Source: Halosimplex pelagicum (GTDB lineage: Archaea > Halobacteriota > Halobacteria > Halobacteriales > Haloarculaceae). From it: DNA of 64,000 nucleotides. The notes beneath the pieces are model-generated. The model worked only from the letters and a program-made list of their open reading frames with translations, was not told where the DNA came from and did not search any database. The DNA lies in NCBI RefSeq assembly GCF_013415905.1, contig NZ_CP058909.1, positions 372,001 to 436,000 on the forward strand. Reading direction: 5' to 3'. The number at the start of each line of letters is the position of its first letter. Position 1 is the stretch's first letter. The translations under genes were made by a program, and so were the position numbers. Positions 8,775-16,927 of this stretch are shown here, piece by piece.

Positions 8775-10154
8775 ATGGGATCCGATCCAGACTCCCTCGG
8801 AACCAGCGACAGCACTGTGCCGGTGACCGCCAGAACGATCACCGAGGAGGCCGGCCGCAAGGCCGCTCACGACAAGCAGAACCCCCAGGGCGTCTACAGG
8901 GCCGAACGGGACACGACCTACGTCGTGTTCCGCGGCGACGACGCCGACCCGTTCGCGACCGAGTACGACCACGCGACCGGCGAGTTCGGGCCGCTGACAC
9001 GGGTCGGTCGGAACCCGATCCCCGACGACGACACGCACGGAGCCCCCGCCCTGACCGTCGACGACGACGGCTACCTCCACGTCTTCTACGGCGTCCACAA
9101 CGACCCCATCTCGTACGCGAGAAGCGCCCGCCCCTACGAGACGACCGAGTGGGAGGTGCTCGGCGACCCGGTCGACCGCGAGGCCGACGAGGTGCTCGCC
9201 TCGCCCGGGTGGGACACCGACCGGGCCCTCCTCTCGGTCCCCGGCGGCACGTACACGTTTCCCCTCACCTATCAGAACGATATATATCTTTTATACCGGA
9301 CAGGAACGGAACCGAACGCGCACGGAGCGGACCCGGAACAGGACGGGGACCGAACGGCCTACCCCTCCCACGAGTTCGCGACGATACTCAGGAGCACCGA
9401 CCGCGGGGAGACCTGGGAGGACCTCGGCCCGGTCATCGACACGCGCGGCGCGCGCGATCGCCCGGAGACAGACGCGTACGTCGAAGATTTCGACGAGCGA
9501 GACGGGAAGCTCCACATCACCTGGACGGTCGCGACCGGCGACGCCGAATCACAACCCCCTCGCGGACACGACGGCCCCCGGAAAGGCGGGTTCCACGCCT
9601 ATTACGACGTATCGGACGGTGAGTTGTACGATCTGGCCGGGAACCGCTACTCGACACCGATCACGTGGGAAGACCACAACCGCGGCGCCGTTCGCATCGC
9701 GAACGACGAACACGTCACTGAAAGCGGATGGGTGTACAAGCACTTGATCGCCGACGGCGACGTGTACGTAATATTTCAGTCACAGAGTAACCTCAGCGAT
9801 TCGATAGACGATCCGCAACACGTGATCGCCACCTACGACGGCGGCTGGCAGTTCGAACCGATCCCGGGCGGACAGACTGCGAGCAGTCACGGCCACATTC
9901 GGATCAGCGACGCGGGGGACCTGGAGGCGCACCTCGTCGAACGGACCGCCGGCGGGGACGGGTCGAACTTCACCCGTTTCGTCCGTCGCGACGGCTCCTG
10001 GGAGCGCACGCGCGTCATCGAGAACGAGGCCATCGAGGGTATCAACACGGTCCGCGACGGGACCGACGAGTTCGCCGCCATCGCGAACGAGTGCTCGGGC
10101 GAGAACGACGAGTTCTCCGAGCGACTGTGGGGCGTGGGGAGCTTCGAGACCTGA
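8775..10154 (+). CDS. BNR-repeat beta-propeller protein, candidate ulvan-lyase-like enzyme (BNR_4)
   Basis: 459 residues, predicted seven-bladed propeller of the BNR_4 type, with BNR-like turns such as STDRGETWEDLG. The PL24/PL25 ulvan lyases share this fold and use two His about 20 residues apart plus a Tyr-Arg pair. Here H88 (DTHGAP) and H108 (GVHNDP) are exactly 20 apart. Y160 (GTYTFP) and R175 (LLYR) are 15 apart, and Y235 (DAYVED) sits near the expected later Tyr. No signal peptide is seen. A TTTATT box at about 24 bases before the ATG indicates a leaderless gene. Function as a lyase is inference; a non-catalytic propeller is possible. Confidence 0.75.
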   Translation: MGSDPDSLGTSDSTVPVTARTITEEAGRKAAHDKQNPQGVYRAERDTTYVVFRGDDADPFATEYDHATGEFGPLTRVGRNPIPDDDTHGAPALTVDDDGYLHVFYGVHNDPISYARSARPYETTEWEVLGDPVDREADEVLASPGWDTDRALLSVPGGTYTFPLTYQNDIYLLYRTGTEPNAHGADPEQDGDRTAYPSHEFATILRSTDRGETWEDLGPVIDTRGARDRPETDAYVEDFDERDGKLHITWTVATGDAESQPPRGHDGPRKGGFHAYYDVSDGELYDLAGNRYSTPITWEDHNRGAVRIANDEHVTESGWVYKHLIADGDVYVIFQSQSNLSDSIDDPQHVIATYDGGWQFEPIPGGQTASSHGHIRISDAGDLEAHLVERTAGGDGSNFTRFVRRDGSWERTRVIENEAIEGINTVRDGTDEFAAIANECSGENDEFSERLWGVGSFET

Positions 10155-10301
10155 GACGGGGCCGCTCGCCCCGCGGACAGCGGGCTCGGAGGGTCCGCCT
10201 GGGAACGCATCGCGACGGTTCGCAGGGGTATCGTGGCGGACGGCCCCGCTCGACGAGCGGCGCACACGATGCTGTTCGGCCCGATGGGCACCCGCCGCCG
10301 G

Positions 10302-11285
10302 TCAGTCGCCCGCTTCGGCGTGAGGGTCTCGCTCCCAGAACTCGCTGTCCTTCTGTAGCTTGGGGACCCAGGTGTCCTCGGTCTTCGACAGCAGGGTGAC
10401 GTGGGAGACGGGCACGTCGTTGAGGTAGTCGTGTTCGGGCATGTGCTCCATCACGTCCTCGGTGAACGCGCGCACGTCCTCGTGGTCGGGCATCGAGTCC
10501 CGGTCGAGTCTGCCCCGCGAGTGGCCGACGTGCATGTACGCCTTCAGCTCGATGAAGTCCGGGTCGGCCCGCTGGAACATCGACGCGTACCACTCGGGGT
10601 GGTGCATGTTGTTGCCGTCGACGAGCGTCGTCCGGAGGACCGTCCGAGTCTCGTCTTTCTGGGCGAGCACGTCCAGGGTGTCGATCAGCCGCTCCCAGGC
10701 GTCGTCCTCGACCGCTTTGACCGTCTCGTCGAAGGTCCACCGGTCCGGCGCGTCGACGCTGACGTACAGCTGCGTCGGGTCGCACTCGGCCAGTACTTCG
10801 GGTTTCGTCCCGTTGGAGACGAGGAAGGTGGTGATGTCCCGGTCGCGGAACTCCTCGATGAGCTCCGGGAGATACGGATAGAGGGAGGGCTCGCCGTCCA
10901 GCGAGATGGCGACGTGCCGTGGCTCCATCGCCTCCTCGAAGCGCTCGCGGGGCACTTGGTCGTTGCCGCCGAACCCCGAGAGGAGCTTCTTCTGGAGTTC
11001 CAGCGAGGCGTCGGCGACCGCCGCGGGGTCGTCCCACTCGACGTCCCCCAGCTCGTATGCATGACCGGCGTGATCCCGCCAGCAGAACACGCAGCGCTCG
11101 TTGCACTTGACGACCGGCGTCATCTGGATGCAGCGGTGGGACTCTATCCCATAGAACGCATATTTATAACATTTCCCCTCACCGCGAAGCGAGTTAGCCG
11201 TCCAGCCGCAGGTCTGTGCGGCTGTGTGGTTCTCGCTGTGGTACTCCGGGTCCGACACCTGCTTTGGACCGTCCGATTCGCTCAT
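10302..11285 (-). CDS. taw1: 4-demethylwyosine synthase (radical SAM, TYW1/Taw1)
   Basis: Condenses N1-methylguanosine at position 37 of tRNA(Phe) with pyruvate to form the tricyclic imG-14 base of wyosine. 327 residues, normal for archaeal Taw1. The radical SAM cluster is C61-NER-C65-VF-C68. C26, C39 and C52 stand where the second 4Fe-4S cluster of archaeal Taw1 is ligated. Family signatures ISLDGEPSLYPYL and FIELKAYMHVGHSRGRL are intact. A TATAC element about 28 bases before the ATG fits a leaderless housekeeping gene. It is convergent with the BNR gene. Confidence 0.96.
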   Translation of the reverse strand: MSESDGPKQVSDPEYHSENHTAAQTCGWTANSLRGEGKCYKYAFYGIESHRCIQMTPVVKCNERCVFCWRDHAGHAYELGDVEWDDPAAVADASLELQKKLLSGFGGNDQVPRERFEEAMEPRHVAISLDGEPSLYPYLPELIEEFRDRDITTFLVSNGTKPEVLAECDPTQLYVSVDAPDRWTFDETVKAVEDDAWERLIDTLDVLAQKDETRTVLRTTLVDGNNMHHPEWYASMFQRADPDFIELKAYMHVGHSRGRLDRDSMPDHEDVRAFTEDVMEHMPEHDYLNDVPVSHVTLLSKTEDTWVPKLQKDSEFWERDPHAEAGD

Positions 11286-11422
11286 TGGCAGTGGACAGGA
11301 CGGGGACTCGTATACATCTGTTCCTCACGCTACGAGCCGTCAGCTGCTCGGCTTCCCCGTCGCTCGTCCGTCGCCCGGAGCCGTCGCAGCACGGCCCGTA
11401 TGCAGTTCTACAGTACGACAAG

Positions 11423-11635
11423 ATGGCCGCCTGTGAACCCGACGAAGCGCTCTGGGTCGCGATGTCAACCTCGAAGGCCCACGAGATCATCCAGGCGCTG
11501 TACGACCCGCTGGAGGGCGACCCCCGTATCCAGAAGACCTACTCGGAGTCGACCCCGCCCAGTTCCTTCCGGATCGACCGCCCGGGCTTCACAGACTGTT
11601 ACACGCTGACCCAACTGCGCAACGAAGTGTTGTAG
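11423..11635 (+). CDS. small hypothetical protein
   Basis: 70 residues ending FRIDRPGFTDCYTLTQLRN-EVL, oriented away from taw1. The amino-acid composition is plausible for a haloarchaeal protein and the frame is open further upstream without clear coding character. An internal ATG at 11462 (MSTSKAHEII) is an equally possible start. No family recognised. It abuts the AT-richer toxin region and could be a fragment. Confidence 0.4.
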   Translation: MAACEPDEALWVAMSTSKAHEIIQALYDPLEGDPRIQKTYSESTPPSSFRIDRPGFTDCYTLTQLRNEVL

Positions 11636-11759
11636 CCCGGGGCGAAGGGAAGTGCTTAGACGCCCACGCAGGACCGAGAATCGCCTCTCACGAGTTGCAG
11701 TCAGTAACTGAAGTCAGTTCGGTGAATCGAAAAGATCAGGGCCTTACTTCCCAAGCCGC

Positions 11760-12497
11760 TCAGAGTTCCCAGTCGATACCGAGTTTCTCCGAGACGACGT
11801 TTGGAGCGTGGTCTTCGGGCGGCAGTGCTTGCGTGTTCATCGCGTGAGTGACAACGAGGAGAATCCCACCGTCCGACAATTGCTCGGAACGGAACGCCGG
11901 AACGGAGAGTAGCTGCTCAGCGCCTAACTGCTCAACTAGACGCGGTGGGAAGATTTGGCACCAGTAGATGCCTAGTATTTCGCCCGACCGGAGCTGTTCT
12001 GCAGTTATGCCGTTGACATGGTCCGGGTTGGTCGCCTTGTCATACTCGATCGGTTGCAATCCATAGACATACACCGGCGCCCGATCGAGAGCAACGAGAA
12101 CCTCGTAGAGGTCCGCTAGGAACGTGTACAGCGTGTCGATTCGCTCGATTGCGTCTTGATCAGTTTCTCCCTCCTGCGGGAAGAAGTGGTGATCCTGTAC
12201 AGAGATATTCAGCTGCGGTAGATCGAGCGGTCCGTTCTCGGAATCCGTGTAGATGAGCGAGCAAGCAAGCCCCGGTGCGCCCAGCGAGATCCCGATGTAG
12301 CCCGAATCCGATGCTAGCTCTGAGACGTATCGGTCTGTCGGATCTGAGTGGGGAGTCTGATCTGACTCGGTGGTTGTTTGAGAGTCGACGGGATGTGTGA
12401 GCTGTTCACGGCCGGAAAGCCGTTCGACGAGGCCCTGAAGGTCACTACTTGACCAGGGGGACTCGAACGCGAAGTAGATCTCGTAACGGTCGCTCAT
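11760..12497 (-). CDS. probable immunity protein for the adjacent toxin, family unknown
   Basis: 245 residues, acidic, no signal or transmembrane segment, so cytoplasmic. It begins MSDRYEIYFAFESPW and has no domain I can name. The case for immunity is context: it starts 7 bases after the stop codon of a REase-fold toxin gene on the same strand, both genes are visibly AT-richer than their surroundings, and toxin-then-immunity order is the rule in polymorphic toxin loci. Tandem aromatic and acidic residues would suit binding a basic nuclease domain. A different accessory role is possible. Confidence 0.6.
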   Translation of the reverse strand: MSDRYEIYFAFESPWSSSDLQGLVERLSGREQLTHPVDSQTTTESDQTPHSDPTDRYVSELASDSGYIGISLGAPGLACSLIYTDSENGPLDLPQLNISVQDHHFFPQEGETDQDAIERIDTLYTFLADLYEVLVALDRAPVYVYGLQPIEYDKATNPDHVNGITAEQLRSGEILGIYWCQIFPPRLVEQLGAEQLLSVPAFRSEQLSDGGILLVVTHAMNTQALPPEDHAPNVVSEKLGIDWEL

Positions 12498-12504
12498 ACT
12501 ACTA

Positions 12505-13638
12505 TTAGTTTGTGATGAAATCCTTTATAAACACATCCTCTATGTCAAGATCATCGGTCAGTTGTGATGCAGACCGGAATCGTGGCGAGAACGATAGCCC
12601 AGCACGTGCTTTCGAGAATTTCGTCCTGACCTCGGTTCCAACTTTCCCTTGCTTATATAGCGTTCTGGGATCGTTCACCACATAAATAACGGGTGCGCTT
12701 CCATCTGCTCGGTCAGACAGTTCCTGGAATTGTTTGATGTTCCGCAAGCCTTCTTCGATTTTTGCACTCGAACCCGGGGCCGAACTACCGGTTTTTGCTT
12801 CGACAACTCGTCCGTTGGACAGCACGAGGTCGGCCTCACGCGTCTCGCCTGCGTTGGTCGTCACTTTCACCCCGATCGCGTCGACGTTCTTAATGCCGAA
12901 GACTTCCCGACCCAGTATCATCTCGTTTGCGGCGCCTTTCACTGTCCGGAACCCACCTTTGACTCGTGCAGGATTCGACGAACCGAGTCGGTTAGCTTGT
13001 GATGCAATTCGATCGTTGAGATGCGTAGCGAAGTTGTCGACATCGCCCTTCGCCATCGCATCGATCGATTGTGTGAGTCGATCGGCTGTCTGCCCATTCA
13101 TCATCACCTCATCGAGGTTGCTGTCTGCGGATCTGGCGATCGCGACGCGGACATCGTCGGCAAGCGCCGTTGTTGACTTCCCGATAGTGCCGATATCATT
13201 TGCTTTCGCGAGCCCCCTCTCTATCGACAGGAAGCGTTTCAGCGCGTCTTCGCCGACACCGCTGAGGTCGCGAAGTGCCTCTGCTCCTGCACCGCTTGGC
13301 GTCGCGTCGACGAGCCGCCGTGCCTCTGTGACACGGTCGACACGGAGCACACCGCCGAACGCAACCGGATCGAGTTCGTCGGCCAACCGCGAGATATCAT
13401 CCGCTTGGCCGTCCGTGATGGCCTTGCTCGCCGTCTCGATCGCTTCACTACCCGTCACGCCATCGGTTCCGGCGATTCGGGTGAGTGTCCGGGCGTCGTA
13501 CGCGTCAGTGAGCTGTACGACATTCCCTCTATCGGCCAACTTCTGGACGACTAACCGCTGCTCAGACCCAGCGAGACCGTCGAAGCCGTCGATCCGCGTG
13601 GTCAGCTGTGCGACCTCGTCGGCCGTCGCGTCTGACAT
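12505..13638 (-). CDS. polymorphic-toxin-like protein with C-terminal PD-(D/E)XK nuclease domain
   Basis: 377 residues from the ATG at 13638. The first about 230 residues are helical and repeat-like (VVQKLADRGNVVQLTDAYD, DISRLADELDP). The C-terminal domain carries a restriction-endonuclease-fold core: E239 (ANEMILG), D270 (READLVL), then E280 and K282 in GRVVEAKTG, spacing typical of PD-(D/E)XK enzymes that cut DNA or RNA. The open frame at 13562-13975, shifted by one base, encodes what looks like the N-terminal part of the same protein, so this gene is probably frameshifted. The probable immunity gene follows after 7 bases. Lower GC than neighbours suggests transfer. Confidence 0.65.
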   Translation of the reverse strand: MSDATADEVAQLTTRIDGFDGLAGSEQRLVVQKLADRGNVVQLTDAYDARTLTRIAGTDGVTGSEAIETASKAITDGQADDISRLADELDPVAFGGVLRVDRVTEARRLVDATPSGAGAEALRDLSGVGEDALKRFLSIERGLAKANDIGTIGKSTTALADDVRVAIARSADSNLDEVMMNGQTADRLTQSIDAMAKGDVDNFATHLNDRIASQANRLGSSNPARVKGGFRTVKGAANEMILGREVFGIKNVDAIGVKVTTNAGETREADLVLSNGRVVEAKTGSSAPGSSAKIEEGLRNIKQFQELSDRADGSAPVIYVVNDPRTLYKQGKVGTEVRTKFSKARAGLSFSPRFRSASQLTDDLDIEDVFIKDFITN

Positions 13639-13975
13639 CGTCGGCCAGGCCAGTCGGCAACTTGTTCGAGATCCGCGGGAAGACGTTGCCGAGCGCGCTC
13701 GCTTTCTGGTCGAGCACGCGTCCGACGTTAGTCGCTGAATCGGGTGCGTACTTGACGAACCGGGCGGTGATCGTCGCGACGTCGGTGATGTCCTCGGCCG
13801 TGTCTACCGCGAAGCTCCCGGCGCCGAGCGCGGCGCCCAGCCCCGTCGGCGCGGTGAGACCGCCGACGATCGTCCCGACGCTCCCGCCGGCGCTGATGAC
13901 CGCACCGCCGCAGTCGAGGACGTTCGTGCCGATATCGCTGTTCAAGACGAGACAGTCGCGCGTGTCGGCCGCCAC
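13562..13975 (-). pseudogene. N-terminal part of the toxin gene in a shifted frame
   Basis: From GTG 13975 the frame encodes about 114 sensible residues: a Gly/Ala-rich hydrophobic stretch (GGAVISAGGSVGTIVGGLTA, GLGAALGAGSFAVDTAEDI) and a helical part ending KLPTGLADDV. After that the reading turns into Arg-rich out-of-frame translation, exactly where the ATG of the 377-residue frame begins (GATGTCA overlap). A one-base shift near 13637 joins the two into a protein of about 490 residues. The frame also runs upstream without a stop to the stop codon of the GH4 gene, with plausible coding up to about 14060, so the original N terminus may be lost. A decayed gene, a sequencing error or a real coupled pair are the alternatives. 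Confidence 0.5.
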
Positions 13976-14040
13976 GTCGAGCGCTCCCCGGCTCTGTCCA
14001 GGGGTAATTGGGGTGAGGGCCGCTCCATCGACAGCGACAG

Positions 14041-14060
14041 CTCCCGAAGCTTCGCGGGAG
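14041..14060. repeat. near-palindrome between the GH4 and toxin genes
   Basis: CTCC-CGAAGCTTCG-CGGGAG contains a perfect 10-base palindrome extended on both sides with one unpaired base. It could be a hairpin terminator for the GH4 transcript or mark the edge of the acquired toxin segment. Confidence 0.35.
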
Positions 14061-14161
14061 GGATGGACGACGCCGGAACAGGGACCGAAGCCAAGCGGCC
14101 AGCCCCCTTCCCAGTAGTGGCGCAGTTGTCTACGCCGATCGCGGATACTGAAACGGAACCC

Positions 14162-15481
14162 TCACGCCAGATCGGGCAGGTACTCGGCGTTGGCGGCCAG
14201 CAGGTCGTCGATCATCGCGTCGATCGCGTCCAGGTCGAGCGCGGCGGCGGTCAGGGGATCGAGCTTGATCGCACGCCGGAGCGCGTCCTCATCGTGGTCA
14301 AGGCCGGCTCGGACGGCCTGCTCCTGGACGTTGATGTTCGTCCGATTGAGCGCCGCCAGCTGCCCAGGGAGGTCGCCGACCGTCGTGGGGTGGATGCCGG
14401 TGCCGTCGACGAGACAGGGGACCTCGACGCAGGCCTCGTCGGGGAGGTTGGCGATCGCGCCGGTATCGTTGCGGACGTTGAGGTTCATCCGACGGGTCGT
14501 GTCCGTCTCCCGCGAGTGGATGATGTGGGAGCCGTACTCCGAGGATCGGTCCAGCGAGAGGTCCGCCTCGGCGGGGTCGAACTCGGCGTCGAGGGCGGGC
14601 TGATAGGACTGCCAGTGTTCGAAGTATCGGCCGGTGGGCATCCACTCGGTCGTGTAGTGGCCGAAGTCCTCGTCGGGCGTGTACGCGTCGATGATCTCCT
14701 GGTCGGTCCGGAAGTACGGCAGGTACTCGCTGAGGTGGTGACTCGACTCGGTGATGAACGCGCCGAAGTGCTCCATCACGTCGAACCGGACGGGGTCCTG
14801 CTCCCGGATCTCGGGGTCGTCGGCCGCCTCCCGAAGCGCGGGGTAGAGGTCCTCGTCGTCGTGGGTGAGATCGAGGTACCACGCCATGTGGTTGATCCCG
14901 GCGACCTGGTGTTCGATCTCCGCGGCGGGTACGTCCAGATACCGGCCGAGCGCGGCGGTCGTGTGCTGGACGCTGTGACAGAGGCCGACGACCTCCACGT
15001 CCGTCGCCTCGTCGACGGCCCAGCACAGCATCGCCATCGGGTTCGTGTAGTTCAACAGGACGGCGTCCGGACAGCGCTCCTCCATCTCGCGGGCCATCTC
15101 CAACATCATGGGCATCGTCCGGAGCGCCCGGAACACGCCGCCGGGACCGAGCGTGTCACCGACGGCCTGCTTCACCCCGTGTTCCTGGGGGATCCGGACC
15201 TCGTTCTCGAAGGGTTCCTCGCCGCCGATGTTGACCATGTTCAACACGTAGTCGGCGCCGTCCAGCGCCTCTTGCCGGTCGGTCGTCGCGCGGATCTCCG
15301 CGGGGAGGTCGTGTGCTTCGACGAGCGCCTCGCCGACGGCGGCCGTCCGGTCGAGCCGTCGCTCGTCGATGTCCATCAGCGTGATCGTGGCGTCCTGCAA
15401 CGCCTCGAACGAGAGGATGTCCGTCATCAGATTCTTCGCGAAGACGATGCTTCCGGCACCGATGAACGCGATATCGACCAT
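14162..15481 (-). CDS. family 4 glycoside hydrolase (alpha-galactosidase or alpha-galacturonidase type)
   Basis: NAD+- and Mn2+-dependent glycosidase that acts by transient oxidation at C3, 439 residues. Seen in sequence: N-terminal dinucleotide loop GAGSIVF (8-14), NYTNP (144-148), the metal-binding Cys in CHSV (168-171) and GINH (195-198). In GH4 the residues after the metal Cys track specificity. CHSV is the form reported for alpha-galactosidases and for an alpha-galacturonidase, unlike CDMP or CNxP of phospho-glycosidases. It is cytoplasmic, so it acts on imported oligosaccharides. A uronate role would suit the lyase-like protein at 8775-10154 but is not shown. Confidence 0.9.
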   Translation of the reverse strand: MVDIAFIGAGSIVFAKNLMTDILSFEALQDATITLMDIDERRLDRTAAVGEALVEAHDLPAEIRATTDRQEALDGADYVLNMVNIGGEEPFENEVRIPQEHGVKQAVGDTLGPGGVFRALRTMPMMLEMAREMEERCPDAVLLNYTNPMAMLCWAVDEATDVEVVGLCHSVQHTTAALGRYLDVPAAEIEHQVAGINHMAWYLDLTHDDEDLYPALREAADDPEIREQDPVRFDVMEHFGAFITESSHHLSEYLPYFRTDQEIIDAYTPDEDFGHYTTEWMPTGRYFEHWQSYQPALDAEFDPAEADLSLDRSSEYGSHIIHSRETDTTRRMNLNVRNDTGAIANLPDEACVEVPCLVDGTGIHPTTVGDLPGQLAALNRTNINVQEQAVRAGLDHDEDALRRAIKLDPLTAAALDLDAIDAMIDDLLAANAEYLPDLA

Positions 15482-15550
15482 AGCATAGTCGTGCGAGAGC
15501 GGTCCCTAATAGGTTTCTGCCGCGGTCGGTGCGACTCCCTGCGGTGGCCC

Positions 15551-15610
15551 GCCGCCGCGATACCCGTCCGGGGGGTCCCCGCCGCCGCGATACCCGTCCG
15601 GGAAGTCCCC
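15551..15610. repeat. 30-bp tandem duplication
   Basis: Two adjacent 30-base copies, each beginning GCCGCCGCGATACCCGTCC, differ at only two bases, with a partial third start following. They lie in the 138-bp gap between the GH4 gene and the propeller gene. Slipped-strand duplication is the simplest explanation. Confidence 0.7.
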
Positions 15611-15619
15611 GCCCCCGAG

Positions 15620-16927
15620 TCACCCGGTCGGGAGCCGCGCCACGCCGCCGCGGTCGCGATAGGAGACGTACAGGGCGTCGCCGGCCGCCGCGATCCCGAT
15701 CCGCGAGGCGTCCGGTTCGTGGCGCCACCGGCGCTGTCCGCCGTCGGGGTCGTAGGCGGCGATCTCGTTATCGCTGGCCGCGAAGACGACCTCTCCGGTC
15801 CGGCCTAGCGCCTCGACCGTCCCGCCGATCGAGATGTCGGTCGTCGTCTGCCACCGCCGCGTGCCGTCGGCGTCGAAGGCGTCGAGCCGGATCAGGATGC
15901 CGCCGTCGGGGTCTTCGGCCTCGCTCGCGGTGAACACGCCCTCCGCGGTCGCCGTCACCGCCTCCAGTTCGAACCCGACCGCCCGGCGCCACAGCACGTC
16001 CCCCGCCTCGCGGTCGAGGGCGACCAGTTCGTCCGGGCCGTCGCGGTGCTCGACGCGGACGTACACGTCTTCACCGACCCAGACCGGGCGCCCGAAGCCG
16101 TCGCCCACGTCGCCCTCGACCGCCCGGTGCCACAGGACGGAGCCGTCGCGAGCGCGACGCAACCGGACGGTAGCGTCGCGGACCGTCACGACCCGGTCGC
16201 CGGCGACGGCCCACGGATACCCCTCGTCGGGGCCCAGCGCCCAGCGGACCTCGCCGGTCGCCGGATCGACCGCCACGTACGTCCGCTCGCCGTCCGAATC
16301 GGGCCTCGCGAGCAGACAGACCGCGTCGCCGAGCGTCGGGGCCGGATAGTCCTGCCCGGGCCGCCGGAACCGGCGCGCCCCGTCGCGGGCGTCGTAGCCG
16401 GTGACCGTCCCCTCGACCGGGTCGCTGTGGACGACCAGCGAGCCGCTGCGACCGAGCCAGCCGTCCCGGTCCAGCCCCTCGACGTGCCACAGCCGCTCGC
16501 CCGAGAGGTCGACGGTGTAGAGGTCCCCGTCGGTGCTGTGAACGTGAACCGGTCCCCCCGACGCCGGGACGGCCGGCCGCGCCTCGACGGGACCGCCGGT
16601 CTCGATGTCGACGACGCGCTCGCCGTCGGCGGTGAACCCGTGGATCCGCCGGTCCTGGCCGCCGACGACGACGTGGTCGGCGGATGCGGCCGGCTGCCCG
16701 GCCCCGACCGCGTCCGGAAAGTCGCGCTCCCAGACCGGGTCGACGCCCCCGAGCGACGGCAGCGAACAGCCCGCCAGCGCGAGCGACCCCGCCGACGCGA
16801 GCGAGGCGAGCGCCCGCCGGCGCGACCACTCCCGACCGCTCGCGGTCCCGGTCGTGGACCGTCGCGAGTCGTCCGCGTCGGCGGGACCGTCGGCCTCCAC
16901 GTCCGGGTCGGTCGCGGCGTCACGCAT
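15620..16927 (-). CDS. PQQ-type beta-propeller lipoprotein (second of a pair)
   Basis: 435 residues. A long polar N terminus precedes a Tat motif SRRRALASLASAGSLALAGC whose Cys is the lipid anchor. The rest is built of repeats of the PQQ-like blade type, for example TGEVRWALG, GSVLWHRAV, GDVLWRRAV and GQRRWRHEP, predicting an eight-bladed propeller facing the outside. These haloarchaeal proteins do not usually bind PQQ; a scaffolding or adhesion role is likely. Its start overlaps the stop of the upstream propeller gene by 8 bases, so the two are translationally coupled paralogues. Confidence 0.85.
   Translation of the reverse strand: MRDAATDPDVEADGPADADDSRRSTTGTASGREWSRRRALASLASAGSLALAGCSLPSLGGVDPVWERDFPDAVGAGQPAASADHVVVGGQDRRIHGFTADGERVVDIETGGPVEARPAVPASGGPVHVHSTDGDLYTVDLSGERLWHVEGLDRDGWLGRSGSLVVHSDPVEGTVTGYDARDGARRFRRPGQDYPAPTLGDAVCLLARPDSDGERTYVAVDPATGEVRWALGPDEGYPWAVAGDRVVTVRDATVRLRRARDGSVLWHRAVEGDVGDGFGRPVWVGEDVYVRVEHRDGPDELVALDREAGDVLWRRAVGFELEAVTATAEGVFTASEAEDPDGGILIRLDAFDADGTRRWQTTTDISIGGTVEALGRTGEVVFAASDNEIAAYDPDGGQRRWRHEPDASRIGIAAAGDALYVSYRDRGGVARLPTG

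Noticed and set aside
10155..10301. Looked for tRNA genes or an integration site near taw1
   Set aside because: No cloverleaf or CCA-adjacent pattern could be drawn.
11216..11422. Longer N terminus for the small gene after taw1
   Set aside because: The extra sequence overlaps the taw1 start and promoter and is Arg/Ser/Pro-rich, unlike the rest.
15551..15610. Tandem repeat considered as a CRISPR array
   Set aside because: Copies are adjacent with no spacers, and no cas genes are in the window.
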